Below, piece after piece: positions 42,027-50,620 of a stretch of DNA of 64,000 nt. Within the stretch, counting starts at the first letter, position 1. Each line of letters begins with the position of its first letter. The stretch comes from Pinibacter soli (GTDB lineage Bacteria; Bacteroidota; Bacteroidia; Chitinophagales; Chitinophagaceae): positions 181,897 through 245,896 of the forward strand of contig NZ_JASBRG010000007.1 in NCBI RefSeq assembly GCF_029961145.1, written 5' to 3'. A model generated the notes under the pieces. It saw only the letters and a program-made list of their open reading frames with translations, was not told the DNA's origin and made no database searches. A program made the translations under genes and the position numbers.

Positions 42027-44399
42027 ATGAAAAAATTGATTTTGGGGATTTGCTTCATCTTGTTATCAATTTTCACTTTTGCCCAAACAATCAAGGGCAA
42101 AGTAACAGATGCTGCTACTGGATCTCCGGTAAATGGTGCCACTATTGATGTAGAAGGCGCCGGAATTACTACTACCAATGAAAGCGGTTTGTTTTACATG
42201 GCCGTTAAAAAAGGAACGTACACTGTAAATATTACCAATGTAGGGTTTAAAAAACTGGAAGAAAAATTATCGCCTTCTTCCACTGTCGCAGAAATAAAAC
42301 TGCAGCGTCAGGATTTGTTTCTACAAGAAGTAGAAATCAAGGCTGTACGAGCTTCCGAGAAATCTCCGTTTACCAAAACAAATATCAGTAAGAAGGAAAT
42401 AGAGAAAAATAATCTCGGCCAGGACCTGCCATTTCTCCTGAACCAATCGCCTTCTGTGGTGGTGAATTCAGATGCCGGAAATGGCGTTGGCTACACAGGC
42501 ATCCACATTCGCGGAACAGATGGAACCCGCATCAACGTTACATTGAACGGCATTCCTTATAATGACGCTGAAAGCCAGGGATCTTATTTTGTGGATCTTC
42601 CTGATTTTGCCTCTTCGCTGAATTCTGTTCAGGTACAACGCGGTGTTGGAACGTCTACAAACGGTTCGGGGGCGTTTGGTGCAACGATCAATTTGAGCAC
42701 CAACGAATTTAATGACAAGGCGTATGGCGAAATCAATAACAGTTTCGGGTCTTTCAATACATGGAAAAATACGGTGAAAGCAGGATCTGGTTTGATCAAT
42801 GACCATTTCACTGTCGATGCACGATTGAGCCGCATAACAAGCGATGGTTATATCGATCGTGCAAGCAGCGATTTACAATCATTGTACTTGTCAGGTGCTT
42901 ATATTAACAACAAAACATCTGTTCGTTTTAATTTGATAAAAGGAAAGGAAAAAACTTACCAGGCATGGAACGGTGTGCCGGAAGCCCTGCTGTACACAGA
43001 TCGTACGTACAACTCTTGCGGTACAGAAAAGCCCGGTGATCCGTACAATAATCAAACTGACAATTACTGGCAGGACCATTATCAGTTGTTCGTAAACCAG
43101 GAGTTATCAAAAACCTGGTCGTTCAACGTGGCGTCTTTCCTGACTCGCGGTAAAGGTTATTATGAAGAATACAAAGCACAACAACCTTTTGAAAACTATG
43201 GTTTATCGGATACAACCATCAACGGCGCTCCGGTTACACAAACCGATTTGGTTCGTCAGCGATGGCTCGATAACTATTTCTACGGACAGGTTTTGAGCTT
43301 TCAACATAAGTCTGCCAAAGACGAAGTAACAATAGGCGGCGGCTGGTCAGAATATGATGGAAAGCATTATGGTGACGTGATTTGGGCGCAAGTAGGCATC
43401 CCGAAAGATTACCGTTATTACAATTATCCTGCGGTAAAAAGAGATCAGAATGTTTATGTGAAATGGCTGCATCAATTGAGCACGAACTGGAACCTATTTG
43501 GCGACATGCAATACCGTCATGTTTATCACAGAATGGAGGGCTTTGAAGATTTCCCTGAAATGACGATCTCCCGTCAGTTTGACTTCTTCAATCCTAAAGC
43601 AGGTATAAGCTACAATCGTAATAGTTACAATGCATATTTCAGTTTTGCAATGGCAGGTAAAGAACCAAACCGCGACGACTTCCAGGCAAATCCTTCACAA
43701 CAACCAAAGCGTGAGCAACTGCAGGACTTTGAGTTGGGTATGGAAAAAAAGAGCTCATGGTTTTCATATGGGGCAACTTTGTATTACATGAACTACAAAG
43801 ATCAACTGGTTTTAACCGGACAAATGAATGATGTTGGAGCTTACGTTCGTGTGAATGTGCCTAACAGCTACCGCGCAGGCATTGAACTGCAGGGAAGCGT
43901 GGTCGTGAACAACTGGATGAACATCCATGCCAACCTGGCTTTCAGCAAAAACAAGATCAAATCATTCAATGCGTATTTTGACGATTACGATAATAGCGGA
44001 GAGTGGGTAAAGCAAATTCCGAAAGAATATAAAAACACTGATATATCCTTCTCTCCTTCAATCATTGCTGGCGGAACGATCAACTTTATTCCGGCAAAAT
44101 TCCTGGTGATCAGTTTGCCGGCGAAATTTGTGGGCAAGCAATATCTTGATAATACCCAGGATGAAACAAGAAAGCTGAGCGATTATTATTCGCAAAATGT
44201 GATGGCGACATTTACCATCAAGCATTTACTGTTCAGCGAGTGGAACATCATCGGCCAGGTGAATAATGTGTTCAACAAACGTTTTGAAACAAACGGCGCA
44301 GCATATGCAACCATGCTAAATGGCTCCATCCAAAACGACAATTATTACTTCCCGAATGCCGGAACGAATTTTATGGTAGGCGTGAACGTGAAGTTGTAG
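42027..44399 (+). CDS. TonB-dependent receptor, probable thiamine/HMP uptake
   Basis: 790 residues from ATG at 42027, MKKLILGICFILLSIFTFAQ being the signal peptide. Carboxypeptidase-like domain (about 21-100, TIKGKVTDAATGSPVNGATI), plug (about 125-235, GQDLPFLLNQSPSVVVNSDA; GIHIRGTDGTRINVTLNGIP), then a 22-strand barrel ending NFMVGVNVKL. It is not SusC-like: no SusC signature and no SusD partner. The TPP riboswitch just upstream strongly suggests that the cargo is thiamine or a precursor; riboswitch-controlled receptors of this type are known in Bacteroidota. No PnuT or thiamine kinase gene lies beside it, so the inner-membrane step must be encoded elsewhere. Confidence 0.92.
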   Translation: MKKLILGICFILLSIFTFAQTIKGKVTDAATGSPVNGATIDVEGAGITTTNESGLFYMAVKKGTYTVNITNVGFKKLEEKLSPSSTVAEIKLQRQDLFLQEVEIKAVRASEKSPFTKTNISKKEIEKNNLGQDLPFLLNQSPSVVVNSDAGNGVGYTGIHIRGTDGTRINVTLNGIPYNDAESQGSYFVDLPDFASSLNSVQVQRGVGTSTNGSGAFGATINLSTNEFNDKAYGEINNSFGSFNTWKNTVKAGSGLINDHFTVDARLSRITSDGYIDRASSDLQSLYLSGAYINNKTSVRFNLIKGKEKTYQAWNGVPEALLYTDRTYNSCGTEKPGDPYNNQTDNYWQDHYQLFVNQELSKTWSFNVASFLTRGKGYYEEYKAQQPFENYGLSDTTINGAPVTQTDLVRQRWLDNYFYGQVLSFQHKSAKDEVTIGGGWSEYDGKHYGDVIWAQVGIPKDYRYYNYPAVKRDQNVYVKWLHQLSTNWNLFGDMQYRHVYHRMEGFEDFPEMTISRQFDFFNPKAGISYNRNSYNAYFSFAMAGKEPNRDDFQANPSQQPKREQLQDFELGMEKKSSWFSYGATLYYMNYKDQLVLTGQMNDVGAYVRVNVPNSYRAGIELQGSVVVNNWMNIHANLAFSKNKIKSFNAYFDDYDNSGEWVKQIPKEYKNTDISFSPSIIAGGTINFIPAKFLVISLPAKFVGKQYLDNTQDETRKLSDYYSQNVMATFTIKHLLFSEWNIIGQVNNVFNKRFETNGAAYATMLNGSIQNDNYYFPNAGTNFMVGVNVKL

Positions 44400-44402
44400 A
44401 GA

Positions 44403-44702
44403 GACGGCACACAGATGACGCTTGGAGATTTCACGCAAAGGCGCAAAGGAAAAACAAAGAACGCAAAGGGTTTCACGCAGCGAACGCAACAAAGCGGGCG
44501 ATGCAGGGGAGGTTATCGTTTGGAGTTTGTTGATGGGTTAAAGAGTCTGGAATATAGATCTTTTAAAAAACTTACGTTGAAACGTCGACCTTCGAGAACT
44601 CTTTGCGTCGCTTTTTCGCAGCGTTCGCTGCGTGAAAAAAAACAGTTTTCTTGCATGAAAAAATATTCCTTTGCGCCTTTGCGTGAAATCTTATCTGTGT
44701 GC
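44403..44702. repeat. 300-bp family E inverted repeat with family C tips
   Basis: The outer tips GGCACACAGATGA (44405-44417) and TATCTGTGTGCC (44692-44703) face each other. Next come GATTTCACGCAAAGGCGCAA (from 44428) and TTGCGCCTTTGCGTGAAATC (44672-44691), then TTTCACGCAGCGAACGCAAC (44470-44489) facing GCAGCGTTCGCTGCGTGAAA (44617-44636). The central 44500-44600 is unique. It fills the gap between the receptor stop and the aspartate kinase start. Confidence 0.88.
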
Positions 44703-44725
44703 CAATAAATTTTACCTTCGCACGC

Positions 44726-45994
44726 ATGAAAGTTTTCAAATTTGGCGGGGCCAGCGTTAACAGCATTGAACGTATTCAAAATGTAGCCTCTATTCTTCGC
44801 AGCTTTTCAAGTGAAAAAATATTGATTGTCATTTCTGCCATCGGCAAAACCACCAATGCATTGGAGAAGGTGGCGGAAGCTTTCTTTGAGGGCGAAAAAG
44901 AAAAGGCGCTCGAACTTTTCACTGCAATTAAAAATGAACATCTGGAAACAGCGAAGCAACTCCTGCAACAAAATGTGCAGAGAGCAAACGACCGGTTGCT
45001 GGATATTTTCACGGAAGTTGAATGGCTGTTACACGACAGACCGGTTCGGGAGTTTGACTACTATTATGATCAGATAGTCTGTACCGGTGAATTACTTTCT
45101 ACAGCGATCATTAGTTTGTATTTGAATGACCAGCAAATCTCCAATACATGGATCGATGTGCGTGATATTTTCAGGACCGATAATAATTTCCGTGATGCCA
45201 ATATTGATTGGGCATTTACTGAACAGCAAGTGAATGAGCAGGTATTGCCATTGTTTGACGAAACCAACTTTGTCATCACACAAGGTTTTATTGGCGCTAC
45301 TGCCGATAACGAAAGCACGACACTTGGTCGCGAAGGAAGTGACTACACCGCTGCTATTTTCGCCAACATGCTGAATGCAGAAAGCCAAACAATCTGGAAA
45401 GATGTGGAAGGGGTGATGAATGCCGATCCCAAATTATTTCCTGCTGCACAACTGATCAACGAGCTGAACTATAAAGAAGTGATCGAGATGGCTTACTACG
45501 GCGCACAGGTCATTCACCCTAAAACCATCAAACCGCTGCAGAACAAGAACATTCCTTTATTGGTAAAATGTTTTTTAAATAAAGATTTACCGGGAACGAT
45601 CATTCACAACAGCAAAGTAAACAACTTGCCCCCTATCATTGTGATCAAAACAAACCAGGTGTTGCTGCAATTGAATTCTAAAGATTATTCTTTTGTAGGC
45701 GAACATGCGGTGGGCAAATTGTATCAGCTGCTGGAAGCGCAAAACATGCGTCCAAACCTCACTCAAAATGCGGCAATTAGTTTTGTTTGCTGTGTAGATA
45801 ACAAACCAGAGAAGATTGAAAAGATCGCTGCTGCCGCTTCCGAAATGTTTGATGTGCAATTGCAAAAAGATTTGACGTTGCTAACGGTTCGCCATTACAA
45901 CAACGGCATTCTCGACGAACTGATTGCCGATAAGAAATTGTTGATTAAGCAGCAGACGGTGGACACAGTGCAGGCGCTGGTGGCAGCAATTTGA
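44726..45994 (+). CDS. Aspartate kinase
   Basis: 422 residues from ATG at 44726 (MKVFKFGGASVNSIERIQNV); an ATG nine codons earlier falls in repeat sequence. Phosphorylates aspartate, first step to lysine, threonine and methionine. N-terminal kinase motif KFGGASV (usual form KFGGTSV), substrate motif VITQGFIGATADNESTTLGR with REGSDYTAAI, and the kinase closing motif EVIEMAYYGAQVIHPKTIKP. The C-terminal ACT region (about 300-422, NSKDYSFVGEHAVGKLYQLL; ISFVCCVDNKPEKIEKIAAA) gives feedback control. It is monofunctional. It ends inside a family F repeat. Confidence 0.93.
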   Translation: MKVFKFGGASVNSIERIQNVASILRSFSSEKILIVISAIGKTTNALEKVAEAFFEGEKEKALELFTAIKNEHLETAKQLLQQNVQRANDRLLDIFTEVEWLLHDRPVREFDYYYDQIVCTGELLSTAIISLYLNDQQISNTWIDVRDIFRTDNNFRDANIDWAFTEQQVNEQVLPLFDETNFVITQGFIGATADNESTTLGREGSDYTAAIFANMLNAESQTIWKDVEGVMNADPKLFPAAQLINELNYKEVIEMAYYGAQVIHPKTIKPLQNKNIPLLVKCFLNKDLPGTIIHNSKVNNLPPIIVIKTNQVLLQLNSKDYSFVGEHAVGKLYQLLEAQNMRPNLTQNAAISFVCCVDNKPEKIEKIAAAASEMFDVQLQKDLTLLTVRHYNNGILDELIADKKLLIKQQTVDTVQALVAAI

Positions 45995-46130
45995 GAATTT
46001 GAAGATTTGAAAATTTGAAAATTCGTTCAGTGTATCAGTCGTTATTTAGTATTGGCAGCCCATAAGGCTAATAATATAAATGCGGAATGATTCACCTAAA
46101 GCATTTTCAAATTAGCAAATTTTCAAATTA
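45989..46130. repeat. Family F inverted repeat shared by convergent genes
   Basis: Left arm 45989-46022 (period of 8: AATTTGAA, GATTTGAA, AATTTGAA) and right arm 46104-46130. The aspartate kinase stop (45992-45994) lies in the left arm and the thioesterase stop (46128-46130) in the right arm. Confidence 0.9.
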
Positions 46131-46541
46131 TGCCGGAAAGAATTCTGCCAATCTTTCTTTCATGGCTGCTGGCATAACAGTGCGCTGCATGGTCTTGGCT
46201 TCGAGGAAATACAACACTACTTTTCCTGTGTTTAACAGGTTGCCCTGCTCATTATACACTTCCTGGTGAAATTCAATTTTATGATGGAGCGGCAGCTCTT
46301 TTAGAATAGTTTTTACCGTTAACAGATTATCATACAGTGCAGGTCTGAGATACTTACAATGCATTTCCACTACGGGCATGATCACGCCTGTTCTTTCCAG
46401 TTCCGCATAAGCAAAACCCAATTGGCGGATGGCTTCTACCCTGCCCACTTCATAATATTGAGCATAGTTGCCATAATACACGACGCCCATTTGATCTGTC
46501 TCTGCGTAACGAACGCGTATTTGTGTTTCGCTGGAATACAT
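46128..46541 (-). CDS. YbgC-like acyl-CoA thioesterase (4HBT hot-dog fold)
   Basis: 137 residues. Hydrolyses acyl-CoA thioesters. Active-site segment VRYAETDQMGVVYYGNYAQY (10-29) with the catalytic Asp, then YYEVGRVEAIRQLGFAYAEL; strand region PVVEMHCKYLRPALYDNLLT and KIEFHQEVYNEQGNLLNTGK. Full length for the family. In many bacteria YbgC is tied to the Tol-Pal envelope system; here the nearest envelope operon starts at 47463 on the other strand. Confidence 0.92.
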   Translation of the reverse strand: MYSSETQIRVRYAETDQMGVVYYGNYAQYYEVGRVEAIRQLGFAYAELERTGVIMPVVEMHCKYLRPALYDNLLTVKTILKELPLHHKIEFHQEVYNEQGNLLNTGKVVLYFLEAKTMQRTVMPAAMKERLAEFFPA

Positions 46542-46547
46542 TTTGTC

Positions 46548-46722
46548 AGGAATTAGAAATTAGGAACTAGAAATTAGAAGGCGCCAAGGTAATTAATAAT
46601 TAATAAAGAATAATTAACGGTTGCAGCTACCGAGTGGATTGGCGAAATGAGTAACAATGCAAAGAAGCAGGGCGAATGCAATTCGCCCCTATATTTTCAA
46701 CTTTCAACTTTCAATTTTAATT
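46548..46722. repeat. Mixed repeat: family J-like left part, GAATGCAATTC centre, family F right arm
   Basis: 46549-46577 carries AATTAGAAATTAGGAACTAG units; 46578-46620 (GGCGCC, then AATTAATAATTAATAAAGAA) recurs in inverse order at 62930-62960; GGGCGAATGCAATTCGCCC (46671-46689) is a perfect dyad; 46695-46722 is a family F arm holding the DoxX stop (46721-46723). Confidence 0.75.
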
Positions 46723-47128
46723 ACTTCCCAATCATCCCATCAACACTTGCTTTGCCCGGTCCCATTAAAAGAATGGCAAGAAAACAGGTTAAGAATAATG
46801 CGGCGTTTGCACCGGCGCCAAATACGTCACCGTGATGTGCCTTAACGAGTGCAACACCTAACGCGATCGCAGGTGGAATGGCGAAGATGCGGGTAAACAA
46901 CCCCACTACTACAAACAACGAACAGAAAAATTCTGCGAAAATAACAAGACACAAACTGGCGGGACTGCCTATGCCCATAAAATTCATGAAAGTATTTTTT
47001 TTGCCTGCGAAGTGAACCAGTTTGTCATAACCGTGTGGCATCAATAAAGCGCCTGCTCCTATTCTCAGTAAAAAAGTTCCAAGGTTAAAAGCCCAGTCAG
47101 CACAAGTAATTGACAACAATCTTTTCAT
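46721..47128 (-). CDS. DoxX family membrane protein
   Basis: 135 residues from ATG at 47128 (MKRLLSITCADWAFNLGTFL). The 44 upstream in-frame codons translate a family K repeat and are excluded. Four membrane helices: about 13-33 (FNLGTFLLRIGAGALLMPHG), 55-75 (SPASLCLVIFAEFFCSLFVV), 78-98 (GLFTRIFAIPPAIALGVALV) and 107-127 (GANAALFLTCFLAILLMGPG). The pattern (MPHGYDKLVHFAGK; AEFFCSLFVVVGLFTR) is that of the DoxX/YphA inner-membrane group, often linked to oxidative stress or thiol chemistry. The C-terminus GKASVDGMIGK is cytosolic or periplasmic depending on orientation. Confidence 0.87.
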   Translation of the reverse strand: MKRLLSITCADWAFNLGTFLLRIGAGALLMPHGYDKLVHFAGKKNTFMNFMGIGSPASLCLVIFAEFFCSLFVVVGLFTRIFAIPPAIALGVALVKAHHGDVFGAGANAALFLTCFLAILLMGPGKASVDGMIGK

Positions 47129-47179
47129 GAAGAATTGAATTTTGCCAAAAATAATGGATATGTGGATATGTTGTTCAAT

Positions 47180-47290
47180 GCGAAAATCAAAATTCAAAAG
47201 TAAAAATTCAAAAATCAAAACGGTCGCCGAATTTCTAAGAATCCTCAGTATCGGGTTCAAGGTTTTGACTTTTTACTTTTGAATTTTCAT
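47180..47290. repeat. Family K inverted repeat; rest of gap empty
   Basis: Left arm 47180-47220 (GCGAAAATCAAAATTCAAAA and onward), right arm 47263-47290 (TTTTGACTTTTTACTTTTGA and onward). The remaining bases to 47462 must hold the promoter of the TPR operon; an AATATTTTGAAAC near 47427 is a one-base-short match to a -7 box and I do not call it. Confidence 0.75.
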
Positions 47291-47462
47291 GCGGCTAGCC
47301 TTTATCTATCATTCATCGCTCCCAATTCATAACTAAATTTCCTTCTTTCCCCCAAGAAAATGTTAATACTCCTACTTATCCACACCTGTTTGGAACGATG
47401 TTTGGTCATAGGGAAAATATTTTGAAACTTTACCGCGTTACTATTTTAACAAGCCATAATTC

Positions 47463-50400
47463 ATGAAAAGATATATCTGTACAGCATTTTCAGCATTTAT
47501 AGCTATAAGTGCCACGGCGCAGCAAACAAAAGCCATTAACGATCCGCAGATTGCTTTTAAAGAAGCAAAGGAATATTTCCAAAAGGAATATTACAGTTTG
47601 GCTTATCCGATCTTTAAAGAATTAGACGTAAAGCTTACGCATCCGGACCGCACCGATAAGGCGCTGGAATATCTTGAGGTAAAGTATTACGCAATTGTTT
47701 GCGGGCTCAAACAAGATGAGCCGATGTCCTCTGACATGGCAAAATCCTACATTGCCGCCAACAACAATACGACGCGTGGAGAAATGATGGCCTATCATTT
47801 GGCAGAATATTTTTTCCGCCAAAAAAATTATGCCGATGCGGTGACATATTACAACATGGCGAGCATCGACGCATTAAGCAACCGTGAAATTGCCGATATG
47901 AAATTTCACAAGGCTTATTCGTTGTTTAACCTGCAAAAATTTGATGAGGCAAAACCATTATTTGATGCCATCAGGCAAATGCCAAAAGATCCCAACTATT
48001 TAGACGCGAACTACTATTATAGTTTCATTCTTTTCAACGAAGGCAAATACAAAGAATCATTGGATGGTTTCAAAAAAGTGGAGGACGCACCGAATTACAA
48101 AAAAGTCGTGCCTTATTACATCGCAACCATCTATTACAATACCGGCCAAAAAGACCAGGCACTTTCATACGCGGAAGCAAAACTGAAAAAAGGCGACCAG
48201 TATTATGATGCCGAGTTCAAGCAATTGATCGGCCACGCGTATTTTGAGAAGGGTGAATTTGCTAAAGCACTGCCTTACCTGGAAGCTTTTGTAAGCAAAT
48301 CAAAACAAGTGAGCCGCCGGGATCTGTATGAACTATCCTATTGCTACTACAATGCCGGTACTTACTCAAAAGCGATAGATGGGTTTAAACAATTGGGTGG
48401 AAAAGAAGATTCGCTGGCGCAAAACGCAATGTATTTGCTAGGCGATGCTTATTTGAAAACAAATCAAAAAGCCAATGCCCGCAATGCTTTCCTGTTCTGC
48501 TCCAACAATAGCAGCAATGAAAAGCAAAAGGAAATTTCCCAATTCAACTACGGCAAACTTTCATACGAATTAGGTTACCAGGATGTGGCTCAAAGCGAAC
48601 TGGCAAGTTTTATTCAACAGTATCCGAACTCTTCTTACATCAATGAGGCGAGAGAATTGATGGTTGCTTTAATGGCGAACACCAACAACTTTAAAGATGC
48701 ACTTACTTTGCTGGAAAGCATCAAAACGCCTTCTGAAACAGTACAGCGCCTCTATCCCCGTGTGTTGTATGGCCGTGCAATGGAGTTTGTGAATGATGGT
48801 ATGCTGATAGCCGCGAATGACTTATTGGACAAGGCTTTGAGAGCGAAGTTCAACGAATCGGTATTGCCTTTGGTAAACTTTTGGAAAGGTGAAATTTCTT
48901 TCAGGCTGGATAAAACAGATGACGCGATACGTTATTACAACGATTATCTGAAAACACCGGTGACAAGTGGCGACGTGAAACCGGTAAGTGCGAATTACGA
49001 TCTTGGTTATTGCTATTTCAAAAAGGAAAACTATAAACAAGCACTTTCTTATTTTGACCAGGTTGTAAAAACACCGCGCATCAACAGCACGCCGGTTGAG
49101 CAGGATGCCTTCATACGCGAAGCGGATTGTTACTACATGGCAAAAGACTATAAGAAAGCAATTGGCATGTACGATCAGGCGATCAATTATTCATGGCCTT
49201 CAAGCGATTACGCGACGTTCCAAAAAGCAATGGTAGCGGGCGTTAACAGCAGCATGGACAAGATCAAATTATTGCAGAGCATTGAACGTATCTATAAAAA
49301 TTCTTCGCTTGCACCAGACGCCAACATGGAGATTGCAAGCACTTATATGGCCGACGAAAAATTCTCTGACGCTATTCCTTTCCTTAAAAAAGTCGCTACT
49401 TCCAACACGGACAACGAAGCTTTAAAACCAAAGGCTTTGTTGAAACTTGGCATCGCTTACTATAACATCGACAACAACCAGGAAGCATTGAATCAATACA
49501 ATGCCATCCTTAAACAATATCCAAATTCTCCGGAAGCGGATGAAGCGTTAGACAACGCAAAATCTGTTTATGTTGAAGAAGGAAAAACATCTGATTATGT
49601 GGCATTCGCGAAATCGATGGGCAGAAACATTTCTGTGAACCAGGAAGATTCGCTTGCTTACGCGGAAGCAGAAATACAATTCAGCAATGGCAACTTTAAT
49701 GGTGCTTTGAACAAATTTGACAGTTATCTTTCCCGTTTCCCGGATGGTCATTATGCAATTGAAGCCTACTACTATCGCAGTGAAATTTATAACAACAAGA
49801 AAGATTACGCGAATGCGGTGAAAGGCTACGAGGCAGTATCTGACAGGGTTCCAAATAAGTTTGGTGAAAAATCGCTTGTACAGGCGGCACGCATTAACTT
49901 TTTTGATGTGAAAAACTACGAAAAAGCGGAGCAGTATTTTTCCAAACTAAAAGATTTTGCAACAACGCAGGAAAACAAACTGGAAGCTATGCGTGGACTT
50001 TTGCGAAGCCAGTACCAGTTGAAAAAATGGAGCGAAGCAGTTACCAATGCAAAAGATCTTGTTGCACAAAAATCTAGCAGTTCGGATGACAAAGTGTTAT
50101 CCAACATGGTGCTTGCAAAATCTGCACAAGGCAACAATGATTTTGATCTGGCTATCTCCTACTACAAAAATGCCATTGCACTTAACAAGGGTGAATATGC
50201 AGCAGAGGCTCGTTATGAAATCGCTAGTATGTTGGTTAAACAAAACAAACTGAAGGAAAGCGAAAAAGCAGCATTTGAAGTGATCAACAAATCCGGTTCT
50301 TACGAATTGTGGGTTACAAAATCATACATTTTGCTGGGCGATATTTATTACTCTGAGAAAGATTATTTCAACGCGAAAGCGACTTATCAAAGTGTAATAG

Positions 50401-50495
50401 ACAATTCGAGCAATCCTGAGCTGAAAGAACAGGCGCAGCAAAAGCTGACAGCAGCTACTGACGAAGAGAAGCAAAACAGTAAGCTGAAAGGTTGA
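47463..50495 (+). CDS. Large tetratricopeptide-repeat envelope protein
   Basis: 1010 residues. Signal peptide MKRYICTAFSAFIAISATAQ. Around 20 TPR/Sel1-like helical pairs span the protein, for example YFFRQKNYADAVTYYNMASI, GHAYFEKGEFAKALPYLEAF, SYCYYNAGTYSKAIDGFKQL, LGYCYFKKENYKQALSYFDQ and LGIAYYNIDNNQEALNQYNA. The closing part (EIASMLVKQNKLKESEKAAF; ILLGDIYYSEKDYFNAKATY) resembles YbgF/BamD-like TPRs. It is a periplasmic scaffold and the first gene of a plus-strand operon with an outer-membrane barrel and an HU-CCDC81 protein. Confidence 0.9.
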   Translation: MKRYICTAFSAFIAISATAQQTKAINDPQIAFKEAKEYFQKEYYSLAYPIFKELDVKLTHPDRTDKALEYLEVKYYAIVCGLKQDEPMSSDMAKSYIAANNNTTRGEMMAYHLAEYFFRQKNYADAVTYYNMASIDALSNREIADMKFHKAYSLFNLQKFDEAKPLFDAIRQMPKDPNYLDANYYYSFILFNEGKYKESLDGFKKVEDAPNYKKVVPYYIATIYYNTGQKDQALSYAEAKLKKGDQYYDAEFKQLIGHAYFEKGEFAKALPYLEAFVSKSKQVSRRDLYELSYCYYNAGTYSKAIDGFKQLGGKEDSLAQNAMYLLGDAYLKTNQKANARNAFLFCSNNSSNEKQKEISQFNYGKLSYELGYQDVAQSELASFIQQYPNSSYINEARELMVALMANTNNFKDALTLLESIKTPSETVQRLYPRVLYGRAMEFVNDGMLIAANDLLDKALRAKFNESVLPLVNFWKGEISFRLDKTDDAIRYYNDYLKTPVTSGDVKPVSANYDLGYCYFKKENYKQALSYFDQVVKTPRINSTPVEQDAFIREADCYYMAKDYKKAIGMYDQAINYSWPSSDYATFQKAMVAGVNSSMDKIKLLQSIERIYKNSSLAPDANMEIASTYMADEKFSDAIPFLKKVATSNTDNEALKPKALLKLGIAYYNIDNNQEALNQYNAILKQYPNSPEADEALDNAKSVYVEEGKTSDYVAFAKSMGRNISVNQEDSLAYAEAEIQFSNGNFNGALNKFDSYLSRFPDGHYAIEAYYYRSEIYNNKKDYANAVKGYEAVSDRVPNKFGEKSLVQAARINFFDVKNYEKAEQYFSKLKDFATTQENKLEAMRGLLRSQYQLKKWSEAVTNAKDLVAQKSSSSDDKVLSNMVLAKSAQGNNDFDLAISYYKNAIALNKGEYAAEARYEIASMLVKQNKLKESEKAAFEVINKSGSYELWVTKSYILLGDIYYSEKDYFNAKATYQSVIDNSSNPELKEQAQQKLTAATDEEKQNSKLKG

Positions 50496-50504
50496 TTTTC
50501 CAAT

Positions 50505-50581
50505 TAAGAATTAGGAATTAAGAATTAAGAATTAAGAATTTTTCGCATGTAGCATTCATTCCCAATTCCTAATTCTTAATT
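50505..50581. repeat. Family J inverted repeat between TPR and barrel genes
   Basis: Left arm 50501-50538 with period 7 (TTAAGAA, TTAGGAA, TTAAGAA) and right arm 50558-50581 (CAATTCCTAATTCTTAATTG). It lies inside the presumed operon. Confidence 0.85.
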
Positions 50582-50620
50582 GATAGTTCGAGTTATTTAT
50601 AATAAATAAACTAGCACAAC

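Noticed and set aside
45989-46130. Possible CRISPR array in the TTTGAAAA repeats
   Set aside because: Units are 8 nt with no spacers, arranged as inverted arms; no cas genes in the window.
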